Counted from the first letter of the stretch, positions 44,669 to 55,174 are shown. The stretch: 64,000 bases of DNA from Ailurus styani (GCA_002007465.1 LNAC01000378.1:695390-759389), one strand, 5' to 3'. Numbers and translations: made by a program. Notes: generated by a model from the letters alone, not told the origin.

Positions 44669-45282
44669 AGGAGTTCTCTTCAACTAAACAGAGTTGTACT
44701 CATGCATTCGCATTGTCAAGTCTCTCTCCATTAAACAAAATAATGCATTCACAGACGTAGCAAATGATTTGCAAGTATGATTGCAAGTTGTTATTTACAT
44801 TCTGGATTTTCACTGTGCTTGAGATCCTGGTTCTGGGCTTACTCGCCTTGGGTCCAAGGGAACACAAATCCTGGCAGGCATGTGCTGTAGTCCCAGCCGC
44901 TAGAAGTACAATGAAGAACCTGGTGATTCTTTACTTCAGTCTGATTCAGGGGATGAGAAAAGAGAGAGGCGAAAGCCAACTGGGCCGAGGTAAATGAATG
45001 AATACTTAACTAAGTCTCTCCACCCCAACCAGTGGCAAGTTACCAGCTGTGCCTTTAATTTCGCCCTTTGTCTTCCTCAGAAAGGCCAAAGCCATTGTGT
45101 TCGAAAAGAAGGCTCCTCCAGCAAGCTGTTCAAAAGCTGAGAAGGAAATTTCAGGGGATAGGAGAGATAATATTTATTAAAGGAAAATAAAAATGAGATA
45201 AAGGGACACTATGTAAAAAGCAAAAAGTACATAAGCAAATTTGGTCCTTTGCATTTTTTTCTGCAGAGGAGAAACCCAGCTC
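44669..45282. other. Non-coding, no recognised feature
   Basis: No element recognised. The 77-codon ORF at 44764-44997 has no family resemblance. Confidence 0.4.
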
Positions 45283-45296
45283 AAAGGACAATCGGG

Positions 45297-45488
45297 GGCG
45301 CCTGGGTGGCTCAGTGGGTTAAAGCCGCTGCCTTCGGCTCAGGTCATGATCCCAGGGTCCTGGGATCGAGGCCCACATCGGGCTCTCTGCTCAGCAGGGA
45401 GCCTGCTTCCTCCTCTCTCCTCTCTCTCTGCCTGCCTCTCTGCCTGCTTGTAATCTCTCTCTCTGTGTCAAATGAATAAATAAAAAAA

Positions 45489-45549
<61 letters not shown>
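45297..45549 (+). repeat. CAN-SINE, youngest-looking copy, 61-base poly(A)
   Basis: Full-length young-subfamily copy with intact A box (TGGCTCAGTGG) and B box (GATCGAGGC). Tail 'caaatgaataaataaaaaaa', then about 61 uninterrupted A at 45492-45552. Perfect TSD aaaggacaatcggg at 45283-45296 and 45550-45563 (last As ambiguous between tail and TSD). Long pure A tails shorten quickly after insertion, so this copy is probably very recent. Confidence 0.98.
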
Positions 45550-45554
<5 letters not shown>

Positions 45555-45563
45555 ACAATCGGG

Positions 45564-45974
45564 ATCTATTTTAAAGGTTGGGATCTTGTTCTTTTTTTGA
45601 TTTAATACTTTAAGATTTAATAGCCACCATGGGATAGCTTAATGAGAGACAAAACTGAGCCAAGTCTGAAGTCAAGCACCCCAGAGAGCCAGACCCCAAG
45701 AGGAACCATCACAGGGTGGTAAAATCAGCACTCGGTTAAGGTTGTCCATGTTTTCCCCTTGGGAGGAAAAAAGAGACACAATAAATTGTTACTGGTTTGT
45801 GGTTTGTTTTGAAAAAGAAACAGTTTAACATGAGAGACTATATATATAATATATATATATATATATGGCACTTAGCTAAGTGCTTGACACATAGCATGTG
45901 CTCAGTAGAAATTAGCTGTTCATATTTTAACACAATATGAAGTGAACGGATTCCGACTTCAGCTGCAGTTAAAG
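45564..45974. other. Non-coding with (TA)n tract
   Basis: Unassigned, with an AT microsatellite at 45839-45866. The segment after it ('cttagctaagtgcttgacac', 'atagcatgtgctcagtagaa') looks like a MIR 3' end in sense orientation, about 45867-45915. Confidence 0.5.
45839..45866. repeat. (TA)n microsatellite
   Basis: Nearly pure TA with one AA interruption; 28 bases. Confidence 0.95.
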
Positions 45975-46165
45975 AAATGAGCACCGGGCTGGAAATAGCC
46001 TGTTAAGATTTTTGTCCCGGTTTTGCCAGGACCTTGAACGACAAGGACCTTGTCGACCTTGAACAATGAAGCCACTTCCCCTTTCGGGGACTTAGTTTCC
46101 CCGTGGGTAAAAGAGAGGCTGGATTCAGTGATGTGTGAGGCCCTTTCAATGTCCTCGGTTCTCTG
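45975..46165 (+). repeat. MIR SINE relic
   Basis: 'gagcaccgggctggaaatag', 'gttttgccaggaccttgaac', 'ggggacttagtttccccgtg' and 'gaggctggattcagtgatgt' follow MIR sense order. An extra palindrome sits at 46039-46055 in the 'gaccttgg' region. Confidence 0.7.
46039..46055. other. Perfect short hairpin inside MIR
   Basis: cgacaagg-a-ccttgtcg, 8-base arms with a one-base centre, flanked on both sides by 'ccttgaac'. Compact palindrome not present in MIR consensus. Confidence 0.9.
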
Positions 46166-46689
46166 CAAACCAACAACCTAAACAAATACAAAATTCTCAG
46201 GTTTTCTTGCCCCTCTTGGAGCCCCAAGGGCGGCTAAGAAGAGTCGCATCGGCTTGTCTGCCTTCTCAAACAAGCCCACCCAGCATCCTGCAATCCTTTT
46301 GAACAAAGGCGGGGGCAGACTGTGAAAGCAGCAAGCAGGCCACAAAACAGTGTGGACGACAGACCTTGGGCTCCCACTCCTTCTGCAACTCAGCTCTGGC
46401 AGGAACAACAGTCGAAGACCCCTCTGACTTCCAAACCACAGCCATGGAGAGAACATTGATGGATCCCGAGGTGTGTGGATGCTGGGCCTAAGCTTTCCTT
46501 CTCCCAGAGAAAATGGACTCATTTGGAAGGAGCTTTCGCGTGCCTAGAAGACTCTAATGTGTTGGCACATACGTTTTCAGTCTTGGTATCTTTCTCTGAA
46601 GAGTTGATGCGGCTCGAGCAGGAAATATATCAGTCCTTGTGCGTCCCAGACGAGAGGAGGGAGCTATATGGCCCTGTCTTGGCTCTGAC
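46166..46689. other. Non-coding, no recognised feature
   Basis: GC-richer than average. Overlapping ORFs on both strands (46003-46522, 46475-46747) lack family resemblance. Confidence 0.4.
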
Positions 46690-46845
46690 ACTAATTTCCA
46701 GGGTCGTCTGTGTCCGATTACTTAAACTCCCCGTGGCAGTGTCCTGACTGGTACATGGAAATGACTCCTCCTTTGCCAAGCCCAGAAGGACGTTGTGAGG
46801 CTGAAATGAGGTAACATATGTGAAACTCCTTTGAAGAGCATAATG
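46690..46845 (+). repeat. MIR SINE relic
   Basis: 'gtccgattacttaaactccc', 'gactggtacatggaaatgac', 'ttgtgaggctgaaatgaggt' and 'aacatatgtgaaactccttt' follow the MIR 3' two-thirds. Confidence 0.75.
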
Positions 46846-47504
46846 GTGACACAAATGTATTCTCTCTCCACGTGTCTAGAATGCATGTGTATGGCTAATC
46901 CCATTAGGAAAGTAAGGGCGCTTCCCTGAATGTAATTGCTCATTATTCTCAAAATAGCATTTGGTGTACCACACCACTGCGTCCTCTTTATCATTGACAA
47001 TCAGATGATCACGATTTTACCTAAGCAGTCGTTCAACGAAAGAAGTTGTGCTGCTCAAAGGATTAAAACGAGACCGTTGCCCCTGTGAGAAAGCTCATTG
47101 ATGTCTCTGTGGAAAAGCCGCTTTAAACCAATCATAACAAGAAATAGACCATCTTTATTTCATAAAAGCAGCTGAGACACAAGCTGAAGTCTCACCAGGC
47201 AATTAATGCTTAATTTCAAGCGATGAGGGCTACTGCCCTTTATGGGAAATTTCAGTTCAAGCCACAGTTGGGTTGAGGGCCTTACTCTAAGCGAGACACT
47301 GTGACGGCATTTGGGATCCAGTGGTAAGAAGAAACAATTCTGTCCTCAAAGGGAGAAGTCCGTCTGCCAGACACGCCAGTTCTAGGGCATGGTGTAATCT
47401 GTGCCGTAACAGACTTGGGACAGGCAGTGAGCATCTGAGACCGGGGAGAGGCGGGACACATCAGGGCTCCCAGGGAAGCAGTTCCTGATTAGAGAGACCG
47501 ACCA
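46846..47504. other. Non-coding; short L2-like piece
   Basis: Mostly unassigned. 47280-47365 ('gcgagacactgtgacggcat', 'gggatccagtggtaagaaga', 'attctgtcctcaaagggaga') resembles the L2-complement 'geometry' of the families at 40305 and 55690. Confidence 0.42.
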
Positions 47505-47536
47505 GTGTGTGTATGTGTGTGTGTGTGGGGGGGGGT
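47505..47536. repeat. (TG)n followed by a G10 run
   Basis: TG repeats pass into ten consecutive G, 22 bases before the N gap. Such tracts are hard to sequence and may explain the gap. Confidence 0.9.
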
Positions 47537-47558
47537 TGTCTCCTGCCTCTGGAGCTAG

Positions 47559-47840
47559 NNNNNNNNNNNNNNNNNNNNNNNNNNNNNNNNNNNNNNNNNN
47601 NNNNNNNNNNNNNNNNNNNNNNNNNNNNNNNNNNNNNNNNNNNNNNNNNNNNNNNNNNNNNNNNNNNNNNNNNNNNNNNNNNNNNNNNNNNNNNNNNNNN
47701 NNNNNNNNNNNNNNNNNNNNNNNNNNNNNNNNNNNNNNNNNNNNNNNNNNNNNNNNNNNNNNNNNNNNNNNNNNNNNNNNNNNNNNNNNNNNNNNNNNNN
47801 NNNNNNNNNNNNNNNNNNNNNNNNNNNNNNNNNNNNNNNN
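47559..47840. other. Assembly gap (282 N)
   Basis: Run of N with a G-rich flank on both sides ('ggggttgtctcctgcctctg' left, 'gcaggggtgggggcggctgg' right). Frames crossing it are artefacts. Confidence 0.99.
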
Positions 47841-48330
47841 CGGTACAGCAGGGGTGGGGGCGGCTGGGGGAGGGTGTAGCCATCTTCAGCTATAGAGATT
47901 CCTTTTGTCTGCAGTGTCAGTATTCCAGAAGGCCACCAGATAGGGGTGTTACTCCATGAAAACAGACCCTGTCCTCTTGCCACTGAGAGGGAAGATTTCT
48001 GTCTTTTCGGAGCAGAAAGTTGGGACTTTTGTCCACTAAACCCTGAGGAAAGATGCTACCGAGACTACCAGAAGGTACAATAAGTTTGGCACAGTTTATC
48101 TAGGTTAAAAAAATTGATTGTCTCATTGGAAGTAGTAAAAGCAGCTGAGAGAGGACAGTGCCTCTCATTCACTCATCCCTTTACTTTTTCCCCTCATTTA
48201 TTTATTGTGTTTGTCTTTCTCTCTTTAACTTCCTTCATTGTTCATGCTTTAGAATCAGAATGTGTCGTTCATCATTTGCTATATATACTGTATAGTTCTA
48301 GTTATTTTTTTCCCATACCATTCCTTTATC
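47841..48330. other. Non-coding, no recognised feature
   Basis: G-rich start (47845-47875), then AT-rich; no element or exon recognised. Confidence 0.4.
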
Positions 48331-48356
48331 TTCTTTCTTTCTTTCTTTCTTTCTTT
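48331..48356. repeat. (TTTC)n microsatellite
   Basis: About six CTTT units directly abutting the antisense L1 3' end. It is probably the decayed poly(A) tail of that L1 seen on the plus strand. Confidence 0.93.
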
Positions 48357-49568
48357 TCATTCAAGTACAATTGACATAGTGTTATATGAGTTTTCAGGTG
48401 TACAATATAATGATTCAACAATTCTATACCTTACTCAGTGCTCATCATGATAAGTGTGCACTTAATCCCCTTCACCTCATTCACCCATCCCCCCACCCGC
48501 CTACCCTCAGGCCACCACCAGCTTGCTTTTTGCATGCTACCCAAAACAATCTACAGATTTAATGCAATCCCTATCAAAATACCAAGAGCATTTTTCTCAG
48601 AACTAGAACAAATAATCTGAAATTTGTATGGAACCAGAAAAGACCCCAAATAGCCAAAGCAATCTTGAGGAAGAAAAAGCTGGAAGTAGCACAATTCCAG
48701 CTATCGAGATATACTACAGAACTGTAATCATCAAAACAGTGTGGTACTGCACAAAAACAGATTCGTAGATCAATGGAACAAAAAAGAGAGCCCAGAAATA
48801 AACCCATTTTATATGGCCAATCTACAACAAAAGATGCAAGAATATACAATGGGGAAAAATCTCTCTGAAAAATGGTGCTGGGAAAACTGGACAGCTACAT
48901 GCAGAAGAATGAAACTGGACCACTTCCTAACACCACACACAAAAATAAACTCAAAATGATGAAAGGTCTAAACGAAAGACCTGAAACTATAAAAATCCTA
49001 GAAGATAGCACAGGCAATAATTTCTTTGACATTGGCCATAGAAACATTTTTCTAGATCTGTCTCCTCAGGCAAGGGAAACAAAAGCAAAATTAAACGATT
49101 GGGACTACACCAAAATAAAAAGCTTTTGAACAGTGAGGGAAACCATCGACAAAGCAAAAAGGCAACCTACCAAATGGGAGAAGATATCTGCAAATGACAA
49201 TATATCCAAAATAGATAAAGAATTTATACAATTCAACCCCCCAAGCCAAATAATCTCATTTAAACATGGGCAGAGGACCTAAATAGACATTTTTCCAAAG
49301 AAGATATGCAGATGGCCAACAGACACATGAAAAGATGTTCAACAATGAGACATCACTTTCACCTGCTGGGATTGCTCAAATGAGAAACACAAAACATAAT
49401 AAGCGTTGGTGAGGATGTAGAGAAAAAGTGCACACTGTTGGTGGGAATCCAAATTGGGGCAGCCACTGCAGAAAACAGTAGGGAGGTTCCTCAGAAATTT
49501 AAAAGTAGAATTACCATATGATCCAGTAATTCTCCTACTGGGTATTTACCCCAAGAAAATGAATAGTT
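48337..49568 (-). mobile_element. LINE-1 with inverted 5' part (twin-priming-like)
   Basis: Left part 48358-48530 is an L1 3' UTR on the minus strand ('gtacaattgacatagtgtta', 'caggtgtacaatataatgat', 'cactcatcc'-type C-rich end). Right part 48537-49568 is L1 ORF2 on the plus strand. Reading the minus strand, an inverted 5' segment is followed by a normally oriented 3' end with its tail at 48331-48356, the structure left by twin priming. About the last part of ORF2 and the start of the 3' UTR are missing at the switch. Confidence 0.8.
48537..49568 (+). pseudogene. LINE-1 ORF2 middle/C-terminal pseudogene
   Basis: Begins at the ORF2 block 'acccaaaacaatctacagat' and continues with [20 protein letters not shown] (frame of 48741-48959), a frameshift to 'ETIKILEDSTGNNFFDIGHR' and 'DYTKIKSF' (frame of 48872-49129). 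It goes on to 'ctactgggtatttaccccaa' near 49545. Several stops and frameshifts; RT catalytic motifs are upstream of this segment and absent. Confidence 0.88.
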
Positions 49569-49727
49569 TTAGATTTCCTGATCTTTTAAAAATAGAATAT
49601 TACCACCTCCAAAAAATTACTCCTAGTTTTATTTTTCTGACTTATGTGACCTTTGGTCAACTTTTCTTTCCCTGAAAATTAGTGGTCCTCACTAGAAAAA
49701 ACAAAAGTCTTCAGTTCCATATTGTAA

Positions 49728-49860
49728 AACACTGATTCTTAAATTTTAGTGAGCACTTAATTAAAAGTGCAGATTCTGGGAGGTTGGGACTGGGGTCTGG
49801 TTTGTCTGACATAAGAGAACCTGGAACCACATTTGGAGAAGTCCTGCTATAAATCCTTAC
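49728..49860 (+). mobile_element. MER5-type DNA transposon relic
   Basis: 'cactgattcttaaattttag', 'attaaaagtgcagattctgg', 'gttgggactggggtctggtt' and 'ggaaccacatttggagaagt' resemble a MER5/Charlie element with degenerate termini. Diverged. Confidence 0.55.
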
Positions 49861-50169
49861 TGTACCGTATGTCTAAATAACTAAGTTATGGATTATGTAG
49901 GCTCTATACGCCATATATAGGTCCATTCTCTGATTCTAGGAGTTGCTTACCCTTGTGACACTCAAGACAAACATGAGGTCAAACAAGACTTAGAACATCT
50001 ACCTTATGGTCTTAACTACACTCTAACCCTAGTTAACTGACCTGGACAACCTTGTTCCCAGAACCCTCAGAAATAGTCTCTACCTTTTCTTTTCCTGGGG
50101 TGAGTCCCTGGGAATCACAAAGACTCATTTCCTCACATTCCATTAATTTTTTTAATTTTCTCTCTTTTC

Positions 50170-50365
50170 CCCAGCATCCCTTAGAATCACTGGGAGGAGT
50201 TTTCTAAAATACAGATGTCCCTGTGCACAAGCTCAGACCTGGTAGCTGGGGTGTCCCCCCACCCCAAATTTGGAATCACTACATTCCCAGGGGCATCAGT
50301 ATTCTAACAACTCCTACTCCACCCCCTACTTCCAGGTAATTTTGAGATGTCAAGAATTAAGATCC
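50170..50365 (+). mobile_element. MER5/Charlie-type relic
   Basis: 'cccttagaatcactgggagg', 'gttttctaaaatacagatgt', 'ggggcatcagtattctaaca' and 'cttccaggtaattttgagat' follow a Charlie-type MER consensus. Same orientation as the copy 310 bases upstream. Confidence 0.55.
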
Positions 50366-51248
50366 ATAACCTAAAGCCTTGCCTTATAAATCCTTCTCTC
50401 TTCTAATCAAAGATCACCTTCCCCGAGAGCATGCCTCTAAGAGGCAGCCAAGTGAGACTAATCGCTCAGTCTTCTTGCTTTTTCCTGCCTCTAGATAGTT
50501 GTGATGGTGATCCCAAAGGAGAGGAGACTTTCAGAAGCCCCCAAAGAGCAAGTTATCCCCTGAATGGCAACACATAGGGAGAAAATGAGAGGGACAACAG
50601 AGAATAAAAAGGACCAGGGCTAAGTCCCAAGACACTTGAGGAGTTAGAGTTCAGAGAAGGAGAAACCAGCAAAGGTGATTTAACTTTACTACTGGAGTTC
50701 AAGGCTCACTGTGTTTTTCATCTGAGACATGCATCACACATTTCCTCACTGCTCAAGGTATTCGACTGACAAGCAGAGTACTTTCTATTTTTATATTAAT
50801 TTTGTTTTGTAACTGCTATGGGTAGGCAGGTAAAGATGATTCAACTTGCATTAAATCAACTCTTTGGAGGTAATGGGGGTTGACTTGTTATGTAGCCTTC
50901 TTGCTTATGAAATATAACGTTCTGCATTGTTTTCATGAGGCTCCAATTGACTAATCATTCCGCCTCTGTCCTCATTTCCCTGAGTGTGTTCCAGAACACC
51001 TTTCTCAAGAGAGAGGAGTGGGCTAAGTTCGGGGGTGAAGTGGGGGGAGAGCGCTGGATTGCCTTCTATACCCACAGCTACATTGACAACGAAAGATTTC
51101 TTTCTCTTCCTGACCAAAATAGGAACCCAAGTCTCAGATAGCCATGCCCGATCCCCAAGCTCACCCATTTCATCAGTCCGGTCTGCATTCAAATGGGTGA
51201 GCCAGGCTCCCATCACCTCCCAAGGAAAACAAGAGCAGTGGGCTGGCT
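50366..51248. other. Non-coding, no recognised feature
   Basis: The 132-133-codon frames at 50905-51385 on both strands overlap each other and partly cover the MIR at 51249. No family resemblance; chance frames. Confidence 0.42.
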
Positions 51249-51475
51249 TAAGAGCACCGATTCTGAGCTGGGGGTTCCTGGGTTTCAGTACTACCTGTAC
51301 CATGTCCCAGCTCTGTGAACTTGAGCCAGTTGGTTCTCTACGCCTTAGTTTCCTTACTTGTCAATTTCACAGTCACTTATCGTGAGGATTAAATGAGATC
51401 ATGTCTATGAAATCCTCAGAACAATGTCTGGTTCATAGCATGTGCCATGTAAGTGCTAACTCCTATTATAGCAAC
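51249..51475 (+). repeat. MIR SINE relic, near full length
   Basis: 'taagagcaccgattctgagc', 'gctctgtgaacttgagccag', 'gccttagtttccttacttgt', 'gaggattaaatgagatcatg', 'acaatgtctggttcatagca' and 'catgtaagtgctaactccta' cover nearly the whole MIR consensus in sense. Confidence 0.9.
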
Positions 51476-51589
51476 TGAGCGGCATGCCAGTGCCCCCCCC
51501 ACCTCTGGTCTCTCTGTGTCCTCTCAACTGTGTTGTGCTGCTAGCACATTTTTTTCTTTTTTTCCTAGTCCTGTAACTGAGTAATTTGC

Positions 51590-52130
51590 AATCAAATAAC
51601 CATGATCCAGGCACTGTCCTAGACGTTGGGCGTATGACTGAACAAGAAGCAGTCTTTCATTTCCTGGAGTGTGCATTCAAGCAGGAGGAGACCTACAATC
51701 AACAAGCAAAGTAACTCCAAGCAGCAATGTACACGAGAGTCAGTGTGATAGAGTGAGACCCTGCCTGTGAGTGGTCAGGGAAGTCCTTTCTGAGGCAGTG
51801 ACTTTTCTTTCTTTCTTTTTTAAGGATTTATTCATTTGAGAGAGAGAGCGCACGTTCGTGCGCACACAGGGGAGAGGTAAGAGGAGAGGGAGAAGCGGAC
51901 TCCCTGCCAAGCAGGGAACCCGACTTGGATCTCGATCCCAGGACCCTGGGATCATGATCCGAGAGCCAAAGACAGTCACTTAACCAACTGAGCAATTCAG
52001 GCATCCCGAGACAGTGACTTTTCATCAGTCAGTCAAGGGGCACTGTTCATAAAAGGCACAGGAACAACACTTGCAAAGGCCCTGGAGGTGAAAAGATGTT
52101 GGCATGTAGGAAGAACAGATCATGGGAGTC
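51590..52130. repeat. L2-like ancient repeat, split by a SINE
   Basis: 51590-51807 ('gatccaggcactgtcctaga', 'gtgagtggtcagggaagtcc', 'tttctgaggcagtgac') and 52024-52130 ('aacaacacttgcaaaggccc', 'tggaggtgaaaagatgttgg') are adjacent blocks of the family at 17010-18200, in the same orientation. Confidence 0.68.
51808..52007 (-). repeat. CAN-SINE (older), 16-base TSD
   Basis: Minus strand: 'tttcttttttaaggatttat', GA domain with 'gcgcacgttcgtgcgcacac', 'cggactccctgccaagcagg', 'cccaggaccctgggatcatg' and head complement. TSD gaggcagtgacttttc at 51792-51807 and gagacagtgacttttc at 52008-52023, one mismatch. Confidence 0.96.
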
Positions 52131-53789
52131 CCAGGGGCATGTGGCAAAGGGGGTGAGTGCCATTTCCGGGACTGGCCTATAAAACCCTCCAGTGGTGATT
52201 TTCTCCCGTCTTTCCCCTACTTGTGGGTTGCAAATGAGTCAACAAAATAATTCCAAACCCCTTGAAGATTTCAGAGTCAAAAAAATGGAAGGCATTGGCT
52301 CCCTGAGTGCATGGATTGGGAACCACAATTGAGAATTCAGGGGTGCCCATTTGACACTAGCATTTCTTACCTAAATACCAGGAATGTGGTACAAGATGAG
52401 ATCAGATGGAAGGAAAGGGCCCGTTCTTCCCAAAACGAACTTTTCCCCATCTACCCTACTGTCTAGACTTCCCCTGTGCATCCCGTGAAGCCCCCGCTGG
52501 TGATCCCCCCGCTGCCCACCCCAACGGAATCTCTCCCAGACCCAGATCTTATGCCACAGTCAGGTGGTCCTCTCATTGTCTCCTGCCTTGCGATGTAGCC
52601 AACCCCACCAGCCTCACGGTCCCCACCACCTCCAGCTACCATGTTCTCCAAATGCCTAGGCTTTTCAGCTTTTCACCTCACTGTTCAGGGAGTATTTCAC
52701 ACGTTAGTTTCTTTGCTTTGCAGGCTCAGTGACAGGGTGGGGGAAGCCACGTTATACAGTCCTCTAGATCCCTGGCACTGCCTAGCAGGCGTTCAACAGA
52801 TGCTCGATTGCCCACGTTGAGCTCTTTGAGATGACTTCTCCCCTGCCCCCCTCATCGGTGAAGGTGGCTATTCTGAAAGCCAGGGCTCTGTGACTGTGTG
52901 GTTTGCATAGAGGAGCCATATGGATGTTCCTGCTGTGGCACTGACTCCCTCTTGGGAGGAGGGACTTGGACTTCCAAGCTCTCCCTCGAGGCTTCACAAT
53001 GGAGCCTCTGCCATTACTGAGACAACTGAAGCCTCCGGCTCCCTTACAACAAACCTCAGAAAACAAATATTGCAGAACCTCACCTTTGAGACGGCTAAAA
53101 TGCTGGTTCTCCTGGCTCCTAGCTCTGCATCTGACATAGCCCCAGCTTTCCAAAGTCTCTATCTTGTTTGAATTCCCATTTGCATGATTCCAAGTTGAGC
53201 AGTTTGAGCCCTGAACACCTAGGCAACCCTGGGAGGTTTTCTCCAACACAGTCTGCCGCGACCTCGGTCCCCTTCCAACTATGTTCACGGGTCTCAGCTG
53301 TGGGAAATAAGTTTGGTCCACAATCAGCCCCAACCTGATATTTTCCCAGATAACCCAGAGATCAAGACAGTATACCAAAAGATATCCATTTAGCTTGATT
53401 TGGCTTCCGAGGCAAGGGGCCCTCAGCTTCCCGAACAGACCACCTTTGCAGCTGGCCCCATGAAGGTGAGAGGAAGAGAGGGCTGGAGAGCCACGTCCCA
53501 CCGGCCTTTCCCTTTCAGCCTTCCGTGAACCTTCCTCCCAGAGGGGCAGCTGTCCACATGCACACCGTGGGCTCCCGCGGGCCAGATCGGGCTCGACCCT
53601 TTACGAAGAAGACATCCCTTGCTCTGGAATTTGGGCCTGAGCCCAGAGTGAAATTATTCACATCTCCCATCTGCCTTTCTTCCCCTTTTCCCTCTGTTCT
53701 TCCCATATGGTGGCTTTTTATGCTCGCCTACCTTTTGGATTCTCCCCTGTCTGTAACAACAAGCACTTAACCCCCTGATGGGAGAGAGT
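52131..53789. other. Non-coding; contains a 239-codon chance-looking frame
   Basis: No recognised repeat apart from a possible old-element piece at 52155-52225 ('catttccgggactggcctat'). The minus-strand frame 52782-53501 (239 codons, ATG to stop) is the longest non-repeat frame of the window. It has no recognisable domain, signal or repeat family and is Cys/Ser/Arg/Gly-rich without pattern. Treated as unsupported. Confidence 0.4.
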
Positions 53790-54030
53790 TGGCATTTGCT
53801 AAGTTTCAGCTCAAGTACTGTGCTAAGCCACTTGAGATAGACAGATGGATCATCTTTTGCTATCTTCTACCAACGTTATGAACTACTTGTTATCACCCTC
53901 CTTTTCAATGGGAGCAAAGTGAGGTTCAGACAAAAGAAAGGAGGCCTGGTCTGGGGTCCAACAGTAGAGCTGGGATTTGAATCCAGATTGGGTTGGTTTC
54001 ACAGCTCTTTCCTCTGCACAGTGACGACAT
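53790..54030 (-). repeat. MIR SINE relic
   Basis: 'gtactgtgctaagccacttg', 'tttcaatgggagcaaagtga', 'ggttcagacaaaagaaagga', 'tagagctgggatttgaatcc' and 'agattgggttggtttcacag' follow the MIR complement nearly end to end. Confidence 0.85.
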
Positions 54031-54284
54031 TATGTTCCAAAGCTCTCGCATGCAGACAACGGGGCTGCTGAAGCCTGCCCTGCCCCAGTGCGTCTCTAAG
54101 GTTATTTCTGCAACGTGACTGTGTGGTCTCCCGGGGAATGAGATAGCAAATGTCTATTGAAAAATTCCTTTCGCCAGTGTTCAGCTAAGACCAAGGCTTG
54201 CCAAATGACTTCAGAATATTACTGTGCTGAGTCAATTGAGATTTCTGTTGCCAGAGAAACAGAAGGTACCCAGGAACAGGGTAT

Positions 54285-54420
54285 TCAGAATAGCACAGTG
54301 GACAAGCATGCAGACCAGGCTCAGGAAGCAGCCTGCCTGCTTTTATCCTCTGCACCACTCAGTAGCGAGTGGAGGCTGGGCAAGCTACTAATGCCCAAAT
54401 GCCCTCATCTGTAAAAACAA
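54285..54420 (+). repeat. MIR SINE relic (5' half)
   Basis: 'gtggacaagcatgcagacca', 'ggctgggcaagctactaatg' and 'ctcatctgtaaaaacaaaat' match the 5' half of MIR. It passes into an (AAAAC)n tract at 54415-54440. Confidence 0.72.
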
Positions 54421-54454
54421 AATAAAACAAAACAAAACCATCTAATACCTAGTA

Positions 54455-54675
54455 AGACCCCACTGTGTGCCCGGCATGACTCTAAGGACACAAACGGACT
54501 CCTTCACTCTTTACATCGACACTCTCGAGTAGCTTGCTCTTCGAATCTCTGTCGTACACCTGAGAAAAATGGAGGCACGGAGAAGTGGGCCAGTTGCCCA
54601 GAGTTCCACAGCTGGCAGATGGCCACATTGGGTTCAAAGTGGGCAATCCTCTTCCAGACCCTGTGCTCCCCACCA
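54455..54675 (-). repeat. MIR SINE relic
   Basis: 'cactgtgtgcccggcatgac', 'acctgagaaaaatggaggca', 'gggccagttgcccagagttc', 'cacagctggcagatggccac' and 'ttccagaccctgtgctcccc' follow the MIR complement. Confidence 0.82.
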
Positions 54676-54689
54676 TGACTCTTCTTACG

Positions 54690-54855
54690 GGAACAGTGAG
54701 GCTACCTGCTACATAGGGTTTTTAGGAATGCTATGCTAGATGCTGCATTTAAAATGCCTTGCAGTAAATAAGTAGGTAAATTACCAAAATACAGTGCCTT
54801 GCACAAAGTAAGCTCTCAATAAATATCAGCTGCTATTATGATTATTATTATTATT
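54690..54855 (+). repeat. MIR SINE relic (3' half)
   Basis: 'tacatagggtttttaggaat', 'acagtgccttgcacaaagta', 'agctctcaataaatatcagc' and 'tgctattatgattattatta' match the MIR 3' half including its terminal TTATTATT. Confidence 0.88.
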
Positions 54856-55174
54856 GAAAGCTAGAGCTTTTAATTGTTGAGCAACAAGTCACCTTGAATG
54901 GATTTGTTTGGATAGCAGTCTGGGTTTGGACCAAAGATAAGCCTGGGTATTGTGAAAATCCAGGCCACATGAACTGCCCCAACCACTCTGATCGCAGCTC
55001 AGCCCCTCCAATGCCCAAGCATTGACATTCCTGCTCCTCTGGTGAGGGTGGCAAAGTGTACTGTATTCCCATTTCCTGAGCTTAGGTTGCGGTATCAGAG
55101 TGTTGCAACGCCAACTTTCCGCTCCAGAAAGAAGACAGGGCAGAAGGACATAGGATATTCTAATGGCACCTGGT
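54856..55174. other. Non-coding, no recognised feature
   Basis: About 320 bases between MIR and L2 with nothing recognised. Confidence 0.4.

Noticed and set aside
45297..45380. tRNA-like head with A and B boxes as a tRNA gene
   Set aside because: It is the tRNA-Lys-derived head of a SINE: the cloverleaf is not kept, and the CT domain and A tail follow.
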